From Triglochin maritima (lineage: Eukaryota; Streptophyta; Magnoliopsida; Alismatales; Juncaginaceae): a stretch of 64,000 nt of DNA. Position 1 is the stretch's first letter, and each line of letters starts with the position of its first letter. The translations under genes and the position numbers were made by a program. Shown here piece after piece: positions 1-11,719 of the stretch. Location: the NCBI GenBank assembly GCA_963682175.1, contig OY821793.1, positions 24,697,493 to 24,761,492 of the forward strand. The letters are read 5' to 3'. The notes beneath the pieces were generated by a model. It was not told where the DNA came from. It ran no database searches and saw only the letters and a list, made by a program, of their open reading frames with translations.

Positions 1-516
1 AAGGGTTTAGAACTCACAAAACTTAGTTTACATAATTGTTTTGAGTTTTCTTGCAAATCAATCACCAGAAAATCATTCTAGAAGTCAGTTCCCCCGCTTC
101 CAAGTTGTCTGTTGAGTTGGTTTGTGTTGATTCCGATTCGTTTGGAAATTGGAATGTTGTTTTGATTTTAGACGAGTAGAAGTGTTTTTTCTTTTTCCTT
201 TTCAAATCGGTAGATGAGTAGAAGTCTTAGCTTTCAGAATGTTATCTGTTGAGTTTCATGATAGAAGTATTGTGTCGTGTACACACATTTTATGTGGTAA
301 ATATTGTTCCTTTGTTGATTTTGTGAAAGAAATGTGAAATTGATTTCTGAAAGTTGAAGGAATCTTACTTTATAGTTTATGGGAAATACTAATTAAAAGT
401 AAATGGAAATGGTTTTACTAAACTACTGTCCTTAAAATTTGAATCATTTATTCATCTTTGTGCGGGAAATGTTAGATTCAGTACTGAACTTTGGAAATGT
501 GATGTTGCTTTAACAG

Positions 517-2273
517 TGTATGCACTTCTTGGGATAATAAGCTCTGTGAATCAACACATAATTGATACAACTCCGTCCCAGTTCGCTCCTCAAGGACCTG
601 CAAATGCGACTGTTCCATGGCCTCTTTGTGTGTCGGCTCTAAAGGATGTTGAGTCAGTAGTTGAAGTTGCTGCACAACACTTCTACGGTGAAGATGGCAA
701 GTGGAGTTTCATAGTCCTCACGGAGGCTGCCAAGTATGATCTAGCATCTTAGACTTAGAGTTTGTTTGTAACCAAGTTATATTTTCAAATTTCAGATATA
801 TCCATCTATAATATGTCCTAGACTTTATATTTTAGATCTTAATTTCTCGACATGATATGAACACAATCTGTCCAAATGCTATAGCTGAAGTCCAAGTTTC
901 AAAACTACGATTTTGGATATCATGATTCTGCAAAATTGAAATTTGGATGAATCAGTTCCTTATTGCAGCCTTTGGTGTGTTAGGACTTAGGAATCCTTGT
1001 TAAGTTTGGTTCTTATGTTCATTTTGTGTCTTATCAGGGCATTGGCCAGGTTGGCTTCATTGAGGGATAGTGGGTATAAGATGCTCTTGCAAGGAGGAGA
1101 AGTAGTTAATGAGGATAGGAGTCAAAATTCTCATGCTCATCAAAGTGAGGTTGGAATATCAGGGAGGCCTGGTTGTAATTTTGGTCCAGGCTCTTACCAA
1201 GGATATCGTATCTATGATCCTCGTAGTCTTGAAGGAAGAGCTCTATCAGCATTGAATAAGTTTGGAGAAAATGCTAGGACCAACCAAATCCAGATGAATG
1301 GATTGAAACATTTTCTTCAGCCCCCTGGTACGGAAATCCATTTAGCATTTTTTACTGATTTCAGCCCCATTTACTTTCACAGTCAAAAGTTTGCTTTCTG
1401 TTTTTGTTTTATTTTCAAAAGTACGTGGATTAGAAGAAAATTGTATTTAGGTATTTTGATATTACTGAGAAGCTTGTGTTGTTGGCTTGTTGCAGCTGCG
1501 CCAGTTCGAAAACCTGATATTTCTAGCATTTTGTCTGAGAAGGGTCTTTTGGGGGGTCTATTTGTAGCAGGAGAGGTCCTTTCTATATTAAGGCCACTTG
1601 TATATGTTCTATTTATTAGAAAATTTGGTTTGAGGTCCTGGAAACCGTGGTTGTTATCACTACTTATGGACATAACTGGTATGGGCATTCTTACTCATGT
1701 TACTCGACCTAGAGGATTTAATGAAAGGACGTTTGTTTCACTTTCACCGGCTGAAGAAGATGAGGCAAGTTCTATTGTATATTTATCTTGCGAATGATTT
1801 AAGTTTGTGATTTCTCATCTATAAAATAACTGTTCCTTTTGATGCTAAAGATGTTTGTCATTTGATCTCAAACAGATGAAAAGACGAAAGTTGCTATGGG
1901 CATTGTACATCATCAGAGACCCATTTTTCAGCCAATATACTAGGTAAGAATTACTGCAATGTTGATATTAATTCCACTGGATTTTTTTCCCATTGAAGCA
2001 TTTCTCAATTTTTATATCATCAGGCGTCATCTTGAAAAAACCAACAAACATTTGAGTCAAGTTCCGCTTGTTGGGTTTATAACTGGTATGTATTATTTTT
2101 CTACTCTGAAGAATTCTTGTTTTTACTTTCAACTGAAGGTCTCTCTAATTTTTTTGTGGTATGTGTTAGTTTCCAAAATGAGTATGTCAAAACCTTCTTT
2201 TGTGTATACAGGAAAAGTCGTTGAGCTTCTTTGTGGTGCACAAACACGTTATACCTACACTTCAGGTTCATGA
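517..2273 (+). CDS. PEX16: Peroxisomal membrane biogenesis protein PEX16 (5' end outside the window)
   Basis: PEX16 (SHRUNKEN SEED1 in Arabidopsis) is an integral ER/peroxisome membrane protein needed to recruit peroxisomal membrane proteins and for normal oil and storage-body formation in seeds. Exons that keep one frame are 517-733, 1038-1327, 1496-1764, 1876-1943, 2024-2085 and 2212-2273 (stop TGA). Together they are 968 nt: 2 nt completing a split Val codon, then 321 codons and the stop. Recognisable family blocks are VVEVAAQHFYG, RDSGYKMLLQGGE, RPLVYVLFIRKFGLRSW, RRKLLWALYIIRDPFF and the C-terminal ELLCGAQTRYTYTSGS. About 44 N-terminal residues expected from the family lie upstream of base 1, so 1-516 is read as intron. 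Intron 3 of the visible part uses a GC donor (1765). The visible length matches a full protein near 365 residues. Identification is firm; exon edges are inferred from frame and splice consensus. Confidence 0.93.
1765..1875 (+). other. GC-AG intron in PEX16
   Basis: The exon ends ...GAG at 1764 and is followed by GCAAGT, and the next exon starts at 1876 after AACAG. Only this junction restores the family reading ...EEDE/MKRRKLLW. The flank AG|GCAAGT is the strong-consensus form expected of functional GC donors. No GT nearby keeps the frame and the conserved residues. Confidence 0.8.
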
Positions 2274-3424
2274 ACAAATTCTGAATCAGACTAGTGATAT
2301 TTTTGGTACTGAGAGGGTAATTATCATCTTCAAGAATCATTCCAACCTTCTCAGTTAGAACCCTCATCATTTTGATTGGCAATGTGCTAGTTCCGGTAGA
2401 TGCTTCTTTGTTAATATCTCAGGCAATTATATTTATAACAAAACTCATTCGTGTATGAATTTGTCGATCTTTTTATAATATGAAGCATCCTTCACCTCTT
2501 GTAGTTATTATACACGGCAACTTTCAACTGTATATTGGTGTCTAAACTATATCATTTCTTTCATATCTATTGTTTCCTTTCGTAAGTGTTTAGTTCCTGG
2601 AAATATTAGCGACTATTCTGTTTTCCCAGGGCTTATCAGTTGTGAAATCCTAGATGATGAGAGAGACATCTTGACACATAAACAGATACACTGCAAGCCA
2701 CTTTCTGGCTCAGATTCTGGGTTCAAAACCCACTTTCTTAAAATAATATATCTACATTTTCCTAAGTTATCGTCAGGATTTAATCTAATATAACAGTGAG
2801 ATGCAGAAATTCCATTGCTATATGATTTCCCTGACACACTAAATGTTGATTTGCATATGAACGAAGTAACTATTTCTGCTAGCCCTTCGACGGCTACTAC
2901 GCTTATCTTGACTTTGTTTGTAGTGGCTAAACATTCGATTATATTCGGGCCTTGGACTAATATGTCCTCATTTCGTTGTAACCTAACTCTGTATCACTCT
3001 TAACCTCGTTGTGGATCATAGCGAGACTTGTTTACTTAATGCAATCTACTAAATTTCAAAATAAAATAAAATATTGGAAGATAAGTTCTTGTAAGTTCGA
3101 CTGTGCTTTTCCTTTGAGTTGTCTTTGACTCCCTGAGATGCCAGATCTTTTTACATCACTAAGTGAGAGATAGCATATGCACTAAATTCACTCAAAAAAA
3201 TCTTTGAAATCTTGTTATAGATAAGACAGATTTGGAAATATCTTTCTTGTCATTATATCACTATATCGACACTGATATTAATTAAGGCATTTGATTTTCG
3301 TTGCTTCCTCATCAGTTGAGTCGAGTTTAATCAAACTCTGTAGTTTTATTCTCTGCAGTTCGCACTTGTGATTCGCAGTGCCCTTCCTTATCTGATAATA
3401 TTTTGAGTTTATTATTGGGAATTA
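2274..3424. other. PEX16 3' UTR and intergenic DNA
   Basis: This stretch follows the PEX16 stop and is AT-rich with no long or conserved reading frame. Short frames on both strands (for example 2613-2837) resemble no family I know. It presumably includes the PEX16 3' UTR; no poly(A) signal could be assigned with confidence. Confidence 0.5.
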
Positions 3425-4095
3425 TTATTTTTCGTCCTCGAATTACTTAAATCACATGTACCTATTAACATTTTATCCTTCACTTTCCATTAAATACACA
3501 GTTTGTCTCGTATCTTATAAGAAAACTCTTATCTCAATTTCCATCACTCAACCGTGACCAACACCAATAAAATATCTGACGAACCATCTAAATTCGGCGT
3601 AATAAGTTTTTTTTAAATCAACAGGGCGTCCGACTAGGACCCCCCCCCCCCCCCCGGTGGGGGAGGTGTCTTGCTAAGATGCCTCCCCCACGAGGGGGCG
3701 TCCTAGCCAAACGTTTCGGCCAAAAAAAAATTAAAACAAATCTTGAATTTATATGGTGTATTATTTCAGGTTCTGTTGTAAGATTTAGGTGGTGACGGCA
3801 TTGATATTGATCCGTTTATCCGTTTACCCAAATCTGGAAAAAAACACAAATGTAAATAAACAGGCAAACATATCAATATCCGGAGTACTCACGTTACAGG
3901 GGTTGACACCCCCTGCCACCCCCACACTCCTACTCTGATTTTAGTTTCATGGTTATTTTTTGTTGTAATATTTTTTTGTGGTGGTGGGATAGTGGAATGA
4001 AAAAAGGAAATAAGTAGAAGGTAGAGAATGTCAAAATGGTAATTGACGTGGACGATTTAAGTAATTCGTGGACGACGTTTAGCAGTTAAGTTATT
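3425..4095. mobile_element. TIR DNA transposon (non-autonomous), copy 1
   Basis: The left end around 3437-3480 (CGTCCTCGAATTACTTAAATC, later ACATTTTATCC) is the reverse complement of the right end around 4027-4085 (GATTTAAGTAATTCGTGGACG preceded by AAAATGGTAATT). This gives imperfect terminal inverted repeats of roughly 60-70 bp enclosing about 0.67 kb without coding capacity. The same terminal motifs bound a second element at 22305-23735. The interior carries a C-homopolymer (about 3641-3655), a strong hairpin and GGGCGTCC/GGGCGTCCTAG modules. The superfamily is undetermined (MULE-like or hAT-like), no target duplication was resolved, and the edges are good to about 15 bp. Confidence 0.55.
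3657..3691. repeat. GC-rich hairpin inside the TIR element
   Basis: GTGGGGGAGGTGTCTT is followed, after GCT, by AAGATGCCTCCCCCAC. That is a 16-bp stem with two mismatches and a 3-base loop, directly downstream of the poly-C run. It stands out sharply from the AT-rich surroundings. Confidence 0.7.
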
Positions 4096-5132
4096 ATTTG
4101 ACTGGACTTGTGCATGAGTTTAGTTATAGAATGCTAGAATCTTTACTTGGGCAGAATGTTTTTGACCGGAAACACTGGACTGGTTCTTTCCCATTTACTT
4201 GTGGTGAGGTCATTAGGTGCTCTAAGAGATGCATTAAGCGTGTACAAATTTGATTAACAGCAATACTGGATAAACCTAATTTTCCGTTGAAAAATGTGTA
4301 GTGCTTTTCACTAATCATCACTTAACCGATTTCGTCGTACTTCATTTAAAGAACATTAATGATGTCCAAGGAATTTCGAAGAATCATTCGAAGAAAAAAG
4401 ATTATGAGATGGGAGAACAGAGCTCATCAAGAGATCAACTGTTCTATTCCCAATTATCCATGACCGCACAATTGCTACATTTTTTTTCCAGAAAGATATT
4501 TCACATTAACAGAAAACCAACTGAACATATTATCAAAAAAAGATAAAGAAAACAGAGAAACGACTGAATTAGATACAGAAAACAATGCAGATTCGTGGGA
4601 TAAAAAATTGCACCTTCCCATGGTGGAAGAGTACATGAAGGGTGTTCATGCCTTTATAGGTTAAAAAGACGCAAGAAGTCAAATGGTTTGAGTGTGACTT
4701 TTATTACAAAATTTAAAAAACTGAATTGTGGAGATTAGATTGTCATTATCAACACCAAACATGGTTTAGTTAATTCAACCAATTTTGATTTACCATAAAC
4801 AAATGAAAAGGAAAAGGGAGAGAATTCACACCTCCATGCAATTGTGATAATCAGAGATGTCAAAAAGATGAAATTCTTAATCCATTATGAGATCATTGCC
4901 AAGAAATTCCACAATACTGCAAAACCCATTAAACACTTACATTTTAAAACAGAAAGTTTACACAACACCATAACTAGCCTCAACCCACTAATCTAATGAA
5001 ACAGAACTTGCCAAATCTTTTCATAAACTGAACACAATTCCTCAACAACTCCACCAAATACATCTCAACAAAAATAACCAACAACAGTATATATTATCAC
5101 TTCTAAATACACCAGACCAATAAATCACATAA
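4096..5132. other. Intergenic DNA downstream of the B3 gene
   Basis: AT-rich sequence between the TIR element and the 3' end of the minus-strand B3 gene. A short plus frame (4301-4546) is lysine- and serine-rich and not recognisable. The part next to 5132 probably contains the B3 gene's 3' UTR. Confidence 0.4.
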
Positions 5133-5639
5133 CTACTGCATGTTTGAATGTTGATCGCCATTGGGTCTTCCGAGCACTGAAAACAATATGACATCCGTAT
5201 CCGTATCGCAGTACATTCCAATCTCGCACCCCTCCCTGAGCTCTCTTCTCTTAACAAAATGCTGAACCCAGCCCGTTTGGAAAACATAAACCTTTGTTAG
5301 CTTAGCAAAAACCACCTCGTGATCGGTACTCGTATCGACGTCTCGAATCGTGACTTTAATCTTCTTGGACCGCTCGACTGCCTCACTATCTTCCGACCCG
5401 AGGAATGGATGGATGTGCTCACGAACATTATTCTTGTCTATAATTAGACGGTGGTGGTCCCCCACATCGCTCGCCTTCAGGATTTTCTTGATGGACCATT
5501 CTCGCTCGTGTGGTCGTGGTGGTAGTAGTAATTGTAGTTGTAGTCGTAGTTGTTCTTTCGGTTCGTTACGGTACGTGAATTTCACGTGCTCGAGAATTCG
5601 CGGCGGTTGGTGGAAGAAATCATAGAAAGGAATGTCCAT
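5133..5639 (-). CDS. Single B3-domain protein (plant DNA-binding transcription factor family)
   Basis: An intronless 168-residue protein with one plant-specific B3 DNA-binding domain from about residue 46 to 152. The B3 signature is visible in order: EWSIKKILKASDVG (strand 1 and the K-L-x-SDVG motif), RLIIDKNNVREHIHPFL, KIKVTIRDVDTSTDHEVVFAK, then VFQTGWVQHFVKRREL and EGCEIGMYCD. No ARF, AP2 or kinase-type partner domain is present, so this is the small single-B3 class (REM-like or At2g33720-like proteins) with poorly known targets. It is expected to be nuclear. The ATG at 5639 is the first in frame, and a TATA box lies 63 bp upstream. It could also be a young duplicate or a weakly constrained member, because this subfamily evolves fast. 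Confidence 0.85.
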   Translation of the reverse strand: MDIPFYDFFHQPPRILEHVKFTYRNEPKEQLRLQLQLLLPPRPHEREWSIKKILKASDVGDHHRLIIDKNNVREHIHPFLGSEDSEAVERSKKIKVTIRDVDTSTDHEVVFAKLTKVYVFQTGWVQHFVKRRELREGCEIGMYCDTDTDVILFSVLGRPNGDQHSNMQ

Positions 5640-5701
5640 TGTTGTGATGAAAATGTGGAGTGCAAGAATGGTTTGGAGTTAAGAGTTCACTTTGCGAGGT
5701 G

Positions 5702-5708
5702 ATTTATA
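5702..5708 (-). promoter_or_regulatory. TATA box of the B3 gene
   Basis: Minus-strand TATAAAT. A start site about 30 bp downstream would give a 5' leader of roughly 35 nt to the ATG at 5639. Confidence 0.5.
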
Positions 5709-6795
5709 GGAAATTTACACCGTGTTTTTGGAAATAATTTTATGGGAACTTTTGATTCGTGGTTTCATTCGAACAAGCTGGTTTAGATGGTTTGAATTCG
5801 CAACTACTTTCGGATGTGGGAATTATTTGAATGACGGTAGTTTTCTTCGTTGTTTTGTAGCATTTCCATTTCTAGAAATGTTTGATGGCGAACCCGGTCA
5901 GGAAAGAAATTACGAGAACGAAATTTATTTGAAGTTGGATTTGATTGGATTCCAATGGAAAGATTATGACATACATATTGTCCATAGTTATGATACTTGG
6001 AATCATGAAATTCCAATTTCAGGAACAGAATATATGTGATTTTGAATTATAAAATGCCCCGCCAAGTTAGCAAACCATAACTTAGTGGCCAAGTTTAATC
6101 ACGAACCCGTTTCTCCAGTTTAATCACTGACCATTACTTGGAAAAAGTCAACTCATTAACAATAATGCATCCTTTTTAGATGATTATGTGAAATTTTCAA
6201 CAACAAAAAAACCAAGATAATTTTCCATCCTATTTACAGAACGGTCATTTTTTATGATTTGGAAGGTTACAACCGTACAAGGATAAACCGGAAAGAACAA
6301 CAAAGTCGGGTAAATATTAACAGGACGGAACAAAATTTTGAAAATACCTGGACTTTTATTTTCAACACTTTTAAGTATTAAAGTGAGAATCAACAAATTA
6401 AAGATATTGAAAAAGAACCTGTAGAACGAAATAATACTAAAACCAACTTAGTTTGGCAACATAGCATTCAAAACTTACTCCTGCTAATAATGGAAACATA
6501 AATTTATTGGTAATTCAAAAACACAATAGTTGATATTTAAATATCAAATCCAATACCAGTAGCCAGATAAAAGTTATTACAATAACAAGTTATTTCAATG
6601 GATTAAAGACATACAAGGAATCATGGCCTGCCTACAAGCAATAACAAATCCAACTGTGTAGTAGATGCAGACATCCACTAAACTGACAATTACTAACAAT
6701 TTCACCTCATCGACCACTGGCCTCTGTCAGCTTGGAATAGTCGGCTTCGACGCAGAATCCTGACTCAACCAGAGTCCAACACCATCAAGCTTTCT
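5709..6795. other. Intergenic region between the B3 and NRS/ER genes
   Basis: Contains the distal B3 promoter and the 3' flank of the minus-strand NRS/ER gene. The 105-codon plus frame at 5722-6039 and its minus shadow have no recognisable domain and look like chance frames. No repeat structure was noticed. Confidence 0.4.
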
Positions 6796-9700
6796 CTATG
6801 TCTTCTTGTTTGGTTCGAAAACGTATTTGATGAGGGACTCTTTGATTGACAGAAGCTCAGGGAACTCAGTCTTCAATTTGGTGGCGTCGAGTTCGTTGTT
6901 ACTTCGGGGAGCAACAATCACCTTTGCCTGTTCTTCCAAATTGAAATTCTTCCATGTGAAACTTGGGTCAATATAACTCTTGTACATCTCAAGGATCTCA
7001 TTGTGGCTGACAACTCCAGGGTTGGTAAAGTTCCAGATCCCTGTGAGGTTCCTCTTTGCCATTTCAATGGAGATTGGTAGCAACTCGTCCAAGATGGTCA
7101 TCGAGTTTGGAATGTTCACCACCTTCTCATAGCGAGTGATTTTGGTGATGAAGTTGCGAGGATTCGCCAGGTCGGATGAGATCGGCATCCTAACACGAAG
7201 GGTGCAAACATTTGGATAGTTCTTGAGAAGTTCTTCAACCTAAAGCTCACAAAAGAAAAGAAAAAATCAGTTAGCATCTGCATTGATGAGTAACTAACTC
7301 ATCACAAGCAAGCAAGAAGGAACACATGCATAACCATATATAAAACAGTACATGGCAAGTGACATCCTGTATCATTATATTAGTTGACAAACTGATTCTC
7401 AAATAAAAAAGAAATAAACACTTCACCTTTCAATTAAACATTCTATCACCAAACTACATGCTTCCTAAGTACGTATCATATTATGGCATGTTTCTATCTA
7501 CGTGTTATATATATGCTGCTGATCCGATTACTATGGCACATTTCTATGCGTGAAATATATACTAGCTTATTTGAAGAGTAGGATGTGTTTCTACCTGATC
7601 AGTAGCAAAATAATGTTCCCACATAAAATAGTTGTAATCTATCTCCTCTACAAAGTACCAACACAAATAGTCTACATAGATCCTTAATCTGAAATGAAGT
7701 GTTTATTCATCTATTCAGCCTACGGCCTGCCTTAATCATATTTTAATACCACAATACAAATTACCCCCAAAAAACTGTAGTAGGTTAGCGGCCTTGATCG
7801 GGAAGAAAAATAAGTACGTTGAAAGTTACATTGCAACACCCACATTACCCAGACAAGAAAGCGGTCAAAAGAGATTTAAAAGATAGGAATGTTCCTCGGG
7901 AATTTGCATTGGATAGAAACACGTGGAAGAAGACAATTCACATGCCTGAACCGTGACTCCTTGGAGTTCCATTTCTAGCTTACACCAACTAGTTTAGGAA
8001 AAAAAGTGTTGTTGTTGTAACTAAAAGAACAAGGCCTACAAGGCTACAACCATAAATCCATAACAACTTCAAGATTTAAAAATTTAAAGAACCAATAACG
8101 AATCATTCTAAAGTTGTGAGCTGGTAGGTGAAATGGATATGAATTGGATCAAACTCTACATAGTATACCCGAAAAACAACGACACTGTTAATTATGGCTC
8201 GAGCTTGAATAATATCAAGTCGTGAATTAACTTAACGATCATACTGAGTGTCGATCCGGATAAACTCCAACATCAAACATGGGACATCACAAATGCCTAA
8301 CATTTTTCTTTGAAAACCACATCTAACAAAAATGAATCAAATGATTTTCCAAAATTCTTTTGAACACTAATTTCAACTCATGCATTTAGGAAAGCACACT
8401 CACACCATAACAAAATATAGATTTAGATTTGGATCCGCATACAATGGAGTGAGATCTACTCAAAGGTGGTCCCAAGCACTAAAGTCAATGAGTGAAAATT
8501 TGTAATGGGGTCGAAATCTAAAGGGTCAAAAATCTAAGTGGGTCAGGTCTACATGATCAAAATCCAATAATGTCAAATTTTAAGGGAGTTGAACGAAACC
8601 TAAGTAATGTAGGCAATTTCCCAAAATCCAATGAAGTCTCTTTACCCCTTATGCTATACATGGTACCGCCTCTAGATCTGCTAGTACGATTTCAAACCAT
8701 ATTTGACCAATACTCCATTCACACCCACAACAAGCAATCAATCACAAACAAAACAATAAGCAAAAAACAAGCAACCGCACGTGAATAAAAGCAAGACTAG
8801 TCAATGTATGGTTTGAAACCACAAGAATATATCTAAGGAGACTAACACACCTAGACAATTTCCCAAAATCCAGTGGGGTCCACTCTACGTGGTACAGCCT
8901 CTGGATCTAACTAACAGTATGATTTCATACCATATCTAGCCAATACTACATTCAACATATAACACATTACGACGACGCACAACAGAAATGCATCTCGCAC
9001 TCGAGAAAATCAACCAAAACCAGCCAAATCCAATGGGATCCACTATACGCGGTACCACCCTTGGATCTGTGAAATATCGTACTCCCAATCTAGGTTAGAT
9101 TGGATTCAGCCATTGATGGAAGAGGTGGAGGAGGATATGAAACGGATCGGATATGGTGATCGAAGAAGGGGGGAAGGAGACGAGGGTTTTAGTTTTGTTA
9201 TTTCTATATTAATTAAATGATATGAATGAGCCCATTATATATATGCTTATTAGTTGAGATGGTTGGGTTGATTAGTAAATAGAAAGATCTGATAACTCAT
9301 CTCACATGTTACAACAATACTCTGCCTATTACATCAGACTCGATATGAAATGTAATCATGAAATCCAACACTAACAGGATCTAATGAAATCATACTTAAA
9401 AAAAAAAGTAGCGAAGCACGATTCGAAACCGAAGTCCATACCATAGCCTTGGTCTTGGAGTAAAAGGAGCCGACGAAGTTGGGGTGATCCTCTTCCTTAA
9501 ACCCAACGCCGGAGCCGAGCGGGTGCCCGTCATCGTACTCGAAAATACACCCGGTGGCGTAGTTCACAACCACGATCCCCCTCGAATTACAAACATCCGC
9601 CAGCGTCAGCGTCCCGGCGACGTTGGTACGGATGGTCTCCGGCTTGTGCGACTCGCACCAGTCGACGTTCGGCCGGCCGGTGACCCCCGCGGCGTTGAAC

Positions 9701-9891
9701 ACGTGGGAGGGTTTGACGGTTTCCAGGTCGGCCTCGAGGCTGGCGCGGTCCTCGAGGCGGCCGGAGCCGTAGGAGAACGGGATGGACTGGGCCGCGCAGA
9801 GGCGGCCCAGTAGGCCGCCGATCCAGCCCGTCCGACCGTAGATCAGGAAGTTGAGGGAGGGGGACGCCGAGCCGTTGGATTGGGATCCCAT
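6796..9891 (-). CDS. NRS/ER: Bifunctional dTDP/UDP-4-keto-6-deoxyglucose 3,5-epimerase / 4-keto-reductase
   Basis: NRS/ER (UER1) converts UDP- (or dTDP-) 4-keto-6-deoxy-glucose to the L-rhamnose nucleotide in the cytosol, using NADPH. The product feeds pectin (rhamnogalacturonan) and flavonoid glycosylation. Exon 1 is 9891-9442 (150 codons, MGSQSNG...) and exon 2 is 7239-6796 (147 codons plus stop), both phase 0 with GT/AG borders, giving 297 residues, close to the usual ~300. Visible motifs are the N-terminal Rossmann signature IYGRTGWIGG, the RPNVDWCESH block, and YSKTK, which holds the catalytic YxxxK of short-chain dehydrogenases. Conserved blocks in exon 2 are RVRMPISSDL, NFTNPGVVSHNEILEMYK and VIVAPRSNNELDATKLKTEFP. 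Exon 1 is strikingly GC-rich compared with the AT-rich 2.2-kb intron. All key residues are present and no break is seen. Confidence 0.95.
8608..9105. repeat. Three diverged direct repeats in the NRS/ER intron
   Basis: A module beginning near 8611, 8852 and 9022 repeats AATTTCCCAAAATCC, then a GTCCACTCTACGTGGTAC-like stretch, then GGATCT and CAATACT. The copies are roughly 110-240 bp apart and clearly homologous but diverged. Nothing suggests coding function. It may be an old tandem duplication or a degraded transposon in the intron. Confidence 0.6.
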
Positions 9892-9940
9892 GGTCAGATC
9901 TGGGTTTGGGGGAGATCTGAGGTGAGGTGAGACGGGTTGC

Positions 9941-9947
9941 TTTTATA
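9941..9947 (-). promoter_or_regulatory. TATA box of NRS/ER
   Basis: Minus-strand TATAAAA, 50 bp upstream of the ATG at 9891, giving a predicted leader of about 20-25 nt. Confidence 0.55.
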
Positions 9948-10180
9948 GGGGCGTGTTTTGTCAGTTTGTGTTTGGGGATGCCGACGCTGTCCCCGTTCTA
10001 CCACCTGTTTTTCTTTCTTTTTGAGGGTTTATGAAAATTATAATATATTTAAAAAAAAAAAAAAATTGTTGTTTGGTTTTTTGCATTTGTACCTGGGAAT
10101 TCATTGGTGGAGTCGTCTGACTAAGACGCGTCCACATTACCTGAGATGTGATCGCAGACACCTTCATCAAGGTGTCTCTA

Positions 10181-10632
10181 ACTTTCAACTTTCATTTCTT
10201 CTTTTCTCTCACTAAACTTGATGACTCAATTACTAAAGTAACGAAATTCGATATAAAAAATTCTAAAAATTACTTATTTTATTTTATCTTATTTCATATT
10301 CACGATTTTTAATATTTTAGTACAAGAATCTGATAATTGATCAAATATTTTTATACAAACAAATTAATATTTTTGGAAAAACACATTTTCTATAAATATA
10401 AATTTTTATTAGACAAATGATTTTTTAATAAAAACAATTAATTATTTTGTATTTTTAAAATTAAAAAATTATCGAATTTCATAATCAAGTCGTCAAGTTT
10501 AGTGAGAGACAATAAAAAACAATTAATTATTTTGTATTTTTAAAATTAAAAAAATTATCGAATTTCATTAGTTTAGTAATCAAGTCGTTAAGTTTAGTGA
10601 GAGACAAAGAAGAAACGAAAGTTGAAAGATAG
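10181..10632. mobile_element. Stowaway-like MITE with an internal tandem duplication
   Basis: The left arm (10181-10250, CTTTCAACTTTCATTTCTTC then TCTCACTAAACTTGATGA) is the inverted complement of the right arm (10561-10627, ending GAAAGTTGAAAG). The right end reads GAGGGAGTA, that is TACTCCCTC on the other strand, the end typical of Stowaway (Tc1/Mariner) MITEs. The left end lacks that motif and may be truncated. The interior is very AT-rich. An 85-95-bp stretch (about 10423-10510) is repeated directly at 10511-10605. Confidence 0.6.
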
Positions 10633-11149
10633 AGATGAGGGAGTATAAATAAAATTTTGAGTATTTTTTGGTAATTTTACAACACATATAATGAATTTTA
10701 TGAATTTTTGGTTTATTCAGGGTGATTCTGCAAAATTTTCATTAAATATTAATATATCTAACGGACGTTAAGTTTGTTGGCTTTTTGGCCTTAATCTAGG
10801 TTTTGATGATTTAATTAACCTAATCTTAATTATGATGATGTAGAGTAGCACACATATTGCATTGCATGTATATTGTATTGTGCTAACCTCTACAGGTGAT
10901 CAAGACTCAAGAAAGAAGGAAATGAAGTCAAGACATGTAATTAAAGCTAAATCGAAGACATGTAACCTTGATTTATTTTGAGTCTTAGGAACATGTGTAA
11001 ATTGAGCATACAAGGGTTAAAAACCAATCACATACACACTAGGTTCCTTAGAGAAGTCACACACAAAATTTCACATTATTTGGACTTCATTAGATCACCC
11101 AAACCTTAGTCGGAAATCACTTATAAACTTAAACCCAGATTTCCTGTGT

Positions 11150-11640
11150 GAACCGGTCGACCGAACCAGTTCTCAGTTCGACCGGTTTATAACAGACTCT
11201 CCACAGTGATTTTACCGAACTCTACCGGTCGACCGGTTCTACATTTTCGGTCGACCGATCCCGGATTTTAATATGACCGTTTTTCTTGTCGTATTCCTAT
11301 AACGGTCGTATTCGTATAAAACAAACTTAACCCCAAAATACATTCGGTAACCGGTCGAACGACGACCTTGTTTCGGTCGACCGGTTGAACATTTCTTCAA
11401 GAAACAAAATTCCCTGCTATCGGTCGACACATTTCTCGTTCGACCGATTGACCTTTGTCTCAACCGAATCCCCTTTTCGGTCGACCGCTCCATACTTTGG
11501 TTCGACCGATTCACTTAAGTAGAGTTAAGTTCTAGCTCGTTTGTCCGACCGAATATTCTTTTGTTCGACCGTTCTCCTTGAAATCAAGTGAACGGTCGAC
11601 CGGTTTAGTAGTTTCGGTCGACCGGTTCTGGACAGATTTG
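11150..11640 (+). repeat. GGTCGACC palindrome array in 5' LTR U3
   Basis: Units such as CCGGTCGACCG, TTCGGTCGACCGAT and half-site variants GTTCGACCGATT recur about every 25-50 bp, separated by non-repetitive spacers, immediately upstream of the TATA box. The position suggests a cis-regulatory array. The identical array recurs in the 3' LTR at 14546-15036. Confidence 0.85.
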
Positions 11641-11719
11641 CAGCCCGATTTTCTGCTTTGTGTATCTTGCACAAAACCCAATCAAATCTATCCCCAACGG
11701 CTAGAAAACCTTAGGAGCT

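Noticed and set aside
7984..8032. CACCAACTAGTTTAGG...TTGTTGTTGT as a second SINE tail
   Set aside because: Only loosely similar to the Au-SINE end; the GGGATTAAGG core is missing and no flanking duplication was found.
11239..11514. 91-codon minus frame in the LTR, repeated exactly at 14635-14910
   Set aside because: It lies in the palindrome-rich U3. The Arg/Ser-rich translation comes from reading GGTCGACC units, and duplication is explained by the two LTRs.
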